Source: a bacterium
Lineage (GTDB): Bacteria; SZUA-79; Acidulodesulfobacterales; Acidulodesulfobacteraceae
Direction: 5' to 3'
DNA length: 7,703 nt
Assembly: GCA_021821565.1 (NCBI GenBank)
Contig: JAKACI010000069.1
Coordinates: 1-7,703, forward strand
Shown here: one piece after another, positions 5,274 to 7,703 of the stretch
Layout: each line of letters begins with the position of its first letter
Position numbering within the stretch: the stretch's first letter is position 1
The notes under the pieces: model-generated
The model's input: the letters and a program-made list of their open reading frames with translations, nothing else
What the model was told of the DNA's origin: nothing
Databases searched by the model: none
Position numbers and translations under genes: made by a program

Positions 5274-5699
5274 TTATTCAAACATGTTTATAAACTTCAG
5301 GGGGTTAATAATTTTTACAGATTTATAAGATTTTAAAGAGAGTAAATCCATATCTCCGCTAACTATTAAATCGGAGTCTCCCGAAATAGCGCAAGAAAGA
5401 AACTTATCGTCGTCTTCGTCGCGGCAAACATTATTGATCGGATCGGCAACATCTACAACTTCAAAATACGGTAAAATATAATCATTAATAATTAGAACTG
5501 TTTCGTTTTTTGTAAGGTGAAATTTCTGGTATTCCAATGTTCTTTGCAATTCTTTGAAAATTTCTTTTGAAATTAACGGAATGAATGATCCATTTTCCCA
5601 TAATTCGACGATTTTAGACAATTTGCCCTTAAAAAGCAGAGCGGATAGTATTACGTTGGTATCTAAAACAACCTTTTTTACTTTCCGCTTCTTGCCCAT
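5274..5699 (-). CDS. COG1569-type PIN-domain toxin
   Basis: This 141-residue protein belongs to the PIN-fold family annotated as TA toxin components (COG1569). VVLDTNVILSALLFKG (10-25) carries the first acid, D13. SKEIFKELQRTL (44-55) carries E50. The family signature CRDEDDDKFLSCA (92-104) and SGDMDLLSLKSYKSVKI (114-130, D116) complete the acidic active site, followed by the typical INPLKF end. It is predicted to be a metal-dependent endoribonuclease. The ATG overlaps the end of the AbrB-type gene by 22 bases, and AAAGGCGGG just upstream may serve as ribosome binding site. All expected catalytic acids are present, so it looks functional. RNA target unknown. Confidence 0.88.
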   Translation of the reverse strand: MGKKRKVKKVVLDTNVILSALLFKGKLSKIVELWENGSFIPLISKEIFKELQRTLEYQKFHLTKNETVLIINDYILPYFEVVDVADPINNVCRDEDDDKFLSCAISGDSDLIVSGDMDLLSLKSYKSVKIINPLKFINMFE

Positions 5700-5914
5700 T
5701 TTATCCCGCCTTTTATATCATTTTCGGTAATTCCAAGTTTTTCCATTTTGTCTCTAATGCCATTAAGGGTTGTATCGGCGGGGGAAATTTTTACGGGAAT
5801 CAAAATAATTTTATTATCGTCTTTTTTAATATCAAAATAATCCACGCCTTGAAATTTTGAAGCTATTTCTTTGGGCAGGGTAATCTGATTTTTAGATGTT
5901 TTTTTTGCAAGCAT
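5678..5914 (-). CDS. AbrB/SpoVT-type antitoxin of the PIN pair
   Basis: This 78-residue protein starts with a swapped-hairpin AbrB DNA-binding domain (residues 1-43: KKTSKNQITLPKEIASKF, then VDYFDIKKDDNKIILIPV). The C-terminal tail (RDKMEKLGITENDIKGGIKWAR, around 54-75) is the toxin-binding part; similar wording is common in antitoxins of COG1569 PIN toxins. It should bind its own promoter as a dimer and neutralise the downstream toxin. A perfect Shine-Dalgarno, AAGGAGGT (5930-5923), lies 8 bases from the ATG, the strongest in the TA part of the window. A promoter lies upstream at 5942-5970 and a terminator-like hairpin beyond it insulates the operon. Confidence 0.87.
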   Translation of the reverse strand: MLAKKTSKNQITLPKEIASKFQGVDYFDIKKDDNKIILIPVKISPADTTLNGIRDKMEKLGITENDIKGGIKWARSGK

Positions 5915-5941
5915 AATTTCTTACCTCCTTGTTATAAGGAT

Positions 5942-5970
5942 ACAATATAAACGGATTTTTTGCAAGACAA
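5942..5970 (-). promoter_or_regulatory. Candidate sigma70 promoter for the AbrB/PIN operon
   Basis: On the minus strand TTGTCT (5970-5965) is followed after exactly 17 bases by TATTGT (5947-5942). Transcription would begin near 5935, just before the Shine-Dalgarno at 5930-5923, giving a very short leader of about 20 bases. Confidence 0.5.
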
Positions 5971-5999
5971 ATAATACATTTAAGGAATTATAAGATATT

Positions 6000-6042
6000 A
6001 TAAAAATAAAAACTCCCGACAACGTCAAACGCAGTCGGGAGT
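6000..6042 (-). terminator. Rho-independent terminator-like hairpin joined to a repeat copy
   Basis: ACTCCCGAC (6012-6020) pairs perfectly with GTCGGGAGT (6034-6042), a 9-bp GC-rich stem with a 13-base loop that can itself pair CGT with ACG. On the minus strand the stem is followed by TTTTTATTTTTATAA, a good T tract. It would stop leftward transcription just upstream of the AbrB/PIN promoter. The stem also abuts AATAAATAAATCTGACACC, so it may be the hairpin of a REP-like element as well as, or instead of, a terminator. Confidence 0.65.
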
Positions 6043-6064
6043 GAGAATAAATAAATCTGACACC
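6034..6064 (-). repeat. Inverted copy of the dispersed repeat with GTCGGGAGT tail
   Basis: GTCGGGAGTGAGAATAAATA continuing into AATCTGACACC. Its reverse complement matches 6731-6763 except for a two-base indel and neighbouring change in the middle, so the two form an inverted pair around the DUF445 fragment. Confidence 0.8.
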
Positions 6065-6066
6065 TT

Positions 6067-6419
6067 ATCCATTATATTATATCAAATTATATTTATAAGA
6101 AAATATTATTCCGTCCATTTTGAACTACTCCCCAATGTTCCAATTAGAAAAATATATACATATTCATATTGCCCTAATAAAACGACTTGATATAAAATAT
6201 TATGAATCAGGGATAATTGCTTTGAAAAATGTATAATGTCAGTGGTATAATGTTAGCTATGGTTAATATAATGAATGCGGATATATTTAATTTAATATAG
6301 TATAGTATAGATAGCTGTGTAATTCTAAACAATAATTTCAAAATAATAATAATTATGACATATAAAACACTTACACTTATTAGCAATAGCATATCATTAT
6401 ATATAATATATAAAAAATT
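6067..6419. other. AT-rich stretch without a supported gene
   Basis: Nothing convincing is seen. The minus strand has a 61-codon hydrophobic frame (6392-6207) rich in I and L codons, without a ribosome binding site or recognisable motif. A short TATAG-like tandem (about 6296-6310) and a TATAAT at 6402-6407 just before the DUF445 fragment are the only local patterns. Confidence 0.5.
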
Positions 6420-6650
6420 ATGAAATTTAACAATAAAAATAAAATTATTGCAAATCTTTTTCTTTTATTTGCTTTTTTAATTTTTATTATATCTTATATA
6501 ATTCATATTACAAACATTTGGATATTTATACTTCAAAGAGCTTCTGCAGCTGCTCTGATCGGCGGAATAGCCGACTGGTTTGCCGTTACATTTTTAAGGT
6601 ATCCGATTTATTTTATTATCTACTCCTTGTTGCGTTTGGTAATATTTTAA
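6420..6650 (+). pseudogene. DUF445 membrane protein, truncated after about 59 codons by a repeat
   Basis: The first part reads as the N-terminus of a DUF445 (COG2733, YjiN-like) inner-membrane protein: a short basic start, a hydrophobic helix (NLFLLFAFLIFIISYIIHIT, 12-31), then the family's best conserved block RASAAALIGGIADWFAVT (40-57). Full-length members exceed 350 residues. Here native sequence ends at about 6593, where the 73-bp repeat begins; the remaining 17-19 codons up to TAA at 6650 are translated repeat. The residues LRYP at the junction resemble the family's FRYP but are encoded by the repeat's own TTAAGGTATCCG, so the match may be chance or microhomology. There is no Shine-Dalgarno. 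A short membrane peptide could still be made. Confidence 0.8.
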
Positions 6651-6665
6651 ACAAAAAGTAATATA
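6593..6665 (+). repeat. 73-bp repeat, second copy, interrupting the DUF445 gene
   Basis: Same as 4449-4521 with one mismatch (C at 6620). Similarity starts abruptly inside DUF445 coding sequence and stops at 6665. Both edges therefore define the repeat unit. Confidence 0.9.
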
Positions 6666-6708
6666 TATTTTAACGGCAAATTTTAAATTAAATATTTTAA
6701 ATAAAAAA

Positions 6709-6763
6709 GAAAAAGGTGTCAAAAGAAAAAGGTGTCAGATTTATTTATTCCCTTACTCCCGAC
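6709..6763 (+). repeat. Doubled GGTGTC end plus full repeat core and ACTCCCGAC tail
   Basis: GAAAAAGGTGTCA occurs at 6709-6721 and 6725-6737. The second leads into GGTGTCAGATTTATTTATT (6731-6749) and then ACTCCCGAC (6755-6763). The core and tail are the inverted partner of 6034-6064. The doublet matches the arrangement at 2903-2936. Confidence 0.8.
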
Positions 6764-6891
6764 TATATTTGCCAGCTTTTGTTATTTTTACTCATCGCCC
6801 CTATCTATCTCATAATTTGCCGTTATGTCAACTCTACTATCAATCTTGATTATTTTATGAAATTAATGTATAAATGAAATTAAATGAAAAT

Positions 6892-6918
6892 AAAGGTGTC
6901 AGATTATTTATTCTCTAT
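6892..6918 (+). repeat. Left arm of a perfect 27-nt inverted repeat around the MazF module
   Basis: AAAGGTGTCAGATTATTTAT then TCTCTAT. It is the exact reverse complement of 7677-7703. Both arms share a base missing from other copies (GATTATTT instead of GATTTATTT), which suggests that they are two ends of one element. Confidence 0.88.
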
Positions 6919-6979
6919 AATTTTACTGTATTTCTTAATCTGCCTATAGTTTATAGAATAATGTAAAATTTAAGCAAAC

Positions 6980-7008
6980 TTGATTATTTTTTTAAACGAT
7001 AGTATATT
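6980..7008 (+). promoter_or_regulatory. Candidate sigma70 promoter for the DUF2281/MazF operon
   Basis: TTGATT (6980-6985) is followed after exactly 17 bases by TATATT (7003-7008). Transcription would start about 7015, giving a 30-base leader with GAGG before the ATG. The words around the -35 (AACTTGATTATTTTTT) also occur at 3314-3329 upstream of the DUF4258 gene. Confidence 0.5.
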
Positions 7009-7044
7009 AATTAATATAGTTAATTTTTAAAAAAGAGGTTTGAA

Positions 7045-7233
7045 ATGTACGGCAGAGATTTATTGATAAATGAAATTGACAAACTACCGGAAGAACTGCT
7101 TCCTGAAGTGTTAGATTTTATAAAGTTATTAGAATCCAAAGAAAACTTGGCTTCCGCTTCGCAGTTTCTTTCAGAAAAGACTTTTGAAAAGATTTGGGAT
7201 AACAGCGAGGATGCTATATATGACAGTTTATAA
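7045..7233 (+). CDS. DUF2281-like antitoxin of the MazF pair
   Basis: This 62-residue acidic protein has the pattern of DUF2281-type antitoxins: a helix with INEIDKLPEELLPEVLDFIK at 8-27, continuing LLESKEN, then a serine-rich linker and a C-terminal EKIWDNSEDAIYDSL that would wrap the toxin. It lacks a visible AbrB or ribbon-helix-helix domain, so it may not repress on its own. GAGG at 7035-7038 lies 6 bases from the ATG. The gene overlaps the MazF gene by 14 bases. Family call is by the LPEELLPEVLDFI wording; antitoxin role follows from the partner. Confidence 0.78.
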   Translation: MYGRDLLINEIDKLPEELLPEVLDFIKLLESKENLASASQFLSEKTFEKIWDNSEDAIYDSL

Positions 7234-7561
7234 AAGGGGAGATATAGTCCTCGTTCCTTTCCCTTTTAGCGATCAAACCTTTATTAAAAAAAGACCTGCG
7301 GTAGTAATAAGTTCAGATGTTTACAACAGCCATTCTTTGGATATAATTATAATGGCGGTTACGAGTAATTTAAAAAATTATATAATGACAAACGAGTGCG
7401 AGATTAAGGATTATAGTTCAGCAGGTCTTTTAAAACCTTCCATTATAAAATCCGCCGTATCTACCATAGATAAATCTTTAGTTTTAAAAAAGCTGGGGAA
7501 TCTATCATCAGGGGACTTAGATTCCCTAAATAAAATATTAAGGGAATTATTAGCTTTATGA
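7220..7561 (+). CDS. MazF/PemK-family endoribonuclease toxin
   Basis: This 113-residue protein carries the MazF/PemK fold signatures: KRGDIVLVPFPFSD (5-18), KKRPAVVIS (23-31, with the conserved arginine R25), IMAVTSN (44-50, T48) and LKPSIIKSAVSTID (71-84), then a C-terminal helix from GDLDSLNKIL. Such enzymes cut single-stranded RNA at short motifs. The ATG at 7220 is chosen because GAGG at 7207-7210 lies 9 bases upstream and because family members begin a few residues before RGDIV. Longer starts at 7184 or 7211 would add residues without family similarity. It overlaps the antitoxin by 14 bases. All key residues are present, so it looks functional. Cleavage specificity cannot be read from sequence. 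Confidence 0.9.
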   Translation: MTVYKRGDIVLVPFPFSDQTFIKKRPAVVISSDVYNSHSLDIIIMAVTSNLKNYIMTNECEIKDYSSAGLLKPSIIKSAVSTIDKSLVLKKLGNLSSGDLDSLNKILRELLAL

Positions 7562-7590
7562 AATAAATGTGGTTGAATTTATTGGTTTTT
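7562..7590 (+). terminator. Weak terminator-like hairpin after mazF-type gene
   Basis: AATAAAT (7562-7568) pairs with ATTTATT (7577-7583) around an 8-base loop, followed by GGTTTTT. The stem is A/T only, so it would be a weak terminator at best. It directly precedes a repeat copy. Confidence 0.25.
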
Positions 7591-7612
7591 AAGGTATCCT
7601 ATTTATTTTATT
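7587..7612 (+). repeat. Copy of the dispersed repeat after the MazF module
   Basis: TTTTAAGGTATCCTATTTAT then TTTATT, one mismatch (T for G at 7600) from 3943-3968. It lies 26 bases after the toxin stop. Confidence 0.8.
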
Positions 7613-7616
7613 ACTC

Positions 7617-7691
7617 CAAAAAGATTTCAACGAAACCTATCCTCCGGCTTTAGAAATATTACGAACAGGCAAAAAAATAGAGAATAAATAA
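7617..7691 (+). pseudogene. Possible C-terminal coding fragment between two repeat ends
   Basis: Immediately after the repeat at 7587-7612 one frame reads QKDFNETYPPALEILRTGKK then IENK and TAA. The composition looks like real protein, unlike the AT-rich background, and G and C are higher here. The last codons overlap the right arm of the inverted repeat. I do not recognise the protein. It may be the tail of a gene destroyed by the repeat. Confidence 0.3.
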
Positions 7692-7703
7692 TCTGACACC
7701 TTT
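7677..7703 (-). repeat. Right arm of the perfect 27-nt inverted repeat around the MazF module
   Basis: ATAGAGAATAAATAATCTGA then CACCTTT, the exact reverse complement of 6892-6918. The window ends inside or at the edge of the match, so the arm may be longer. Confidence 0.88.

Noticed and set aside
6207..6392. 61-codon minus-strand hydrophobic frame
   Set aside because: The residues are almost all I, L and Y/N as expected from random AT-rich DNA; no Shine-Dalgarno, partner or motif supports it, though a membrane-protein remnant cannot be fully excluded.
7184..7219. Longer starts (TTG 7184, ATG 7211) for the MazF-type toxin
   Set aside because: The added residues do not resemble the family, and the Shine-Dalgarno at 7207-7210 is correctly spaced only for the ATG at 7220.
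3240..7703. CRISPR array
   Set aside because: Repeat copies are unevenly spaced, occur in both orientations and have genes between them; there are no regular spacers or cas genes.
1418..7703. Integron cassette array with attC sites
   Set aside because: The repeats lack the GTTRRRY/RYYYAAC ends and long imperfect stems of attC, modules point both ways and no integrase is present.

Overview
This is an AT-rich bacterial accessory region dominated by toxin-antitoxin (TA) modules and a dispersed short repeat family. No rRNA, tRNA or taxonomic marker gene is present, so the host is uncertain. Shine-Dalgarno sites such as AAGGAGGT, sigma70-like promoters, DUF4258/DUF2283 and DUF4160/DUF2442 pairs, and a GGTGTCAGATTTATTT-type repeat are the mix I would expect from a Desulfobacterota- or Nitrospirota-like environmental genome. 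That is inference only.

Layout, left to right. Positions 105-1307 (minus strand) hold a class I SAM-dependent methyltransferase and a decapitated isochorismatase-family hydrolase; both are visibly richer in G and C than the rest. Positions 1418-2027 (minus) hold a PIN-domain toxin with an overlapping 66-residue putative antitoxin. Positions 2214-2872 (plus) hold a TumE/TumA-type pair behind a promoter that carries a perfect 31-bp palindrome. Positions 3392-3840 (plus) hold a DUF4258/DUF2283 pair, possibly on a leaderless transcript. Positions 3997-4438 hold a DUF4160/DUF2442 pair whose first gene has lost a normal start codon. Positions 4569-5114 are a frameshifted, internally deleted IS1380-family transposase. 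Positions 5274-5914 (minus) hold a COG1569-type PIN toxin with an AbrB-type antitoxin. Positions 6420-6594 are the N-terminus of a DUF445 membrane protein, cut off by a repeat. Positions 7045-7561 (plus) hold a DUF2281-like antitoxin with a MazF/PemK toxin.

Between these units lie at least ten copies of a repeat with core GGT(G/A)TC(A/C)GATTTATTT in both orientations. Several sit within tens of bases of a module. The MazF module lies between two arms of a perfect 27-nt inverted repeat, and the DUF4160/DUF2442 module lies between two direct copies. One 73-bp copy is present twice with a single mismatch, next to the IS1380 remnant and inside the DUF445 fragment. The repeats resemble ends of REP/IS200-type (RAYT-associated) elements, but no Y1 transposase gene is in the window.

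Six two-gene TA modules of different families in under 6.2 kb, each with its own orientation and mostly its own promoter, mark this as a TA island. The genes do not form one pathway. The common theme is selfish or stabilising modules, dead transposon debris and repeats that could act as recombination or mobilisation ends.
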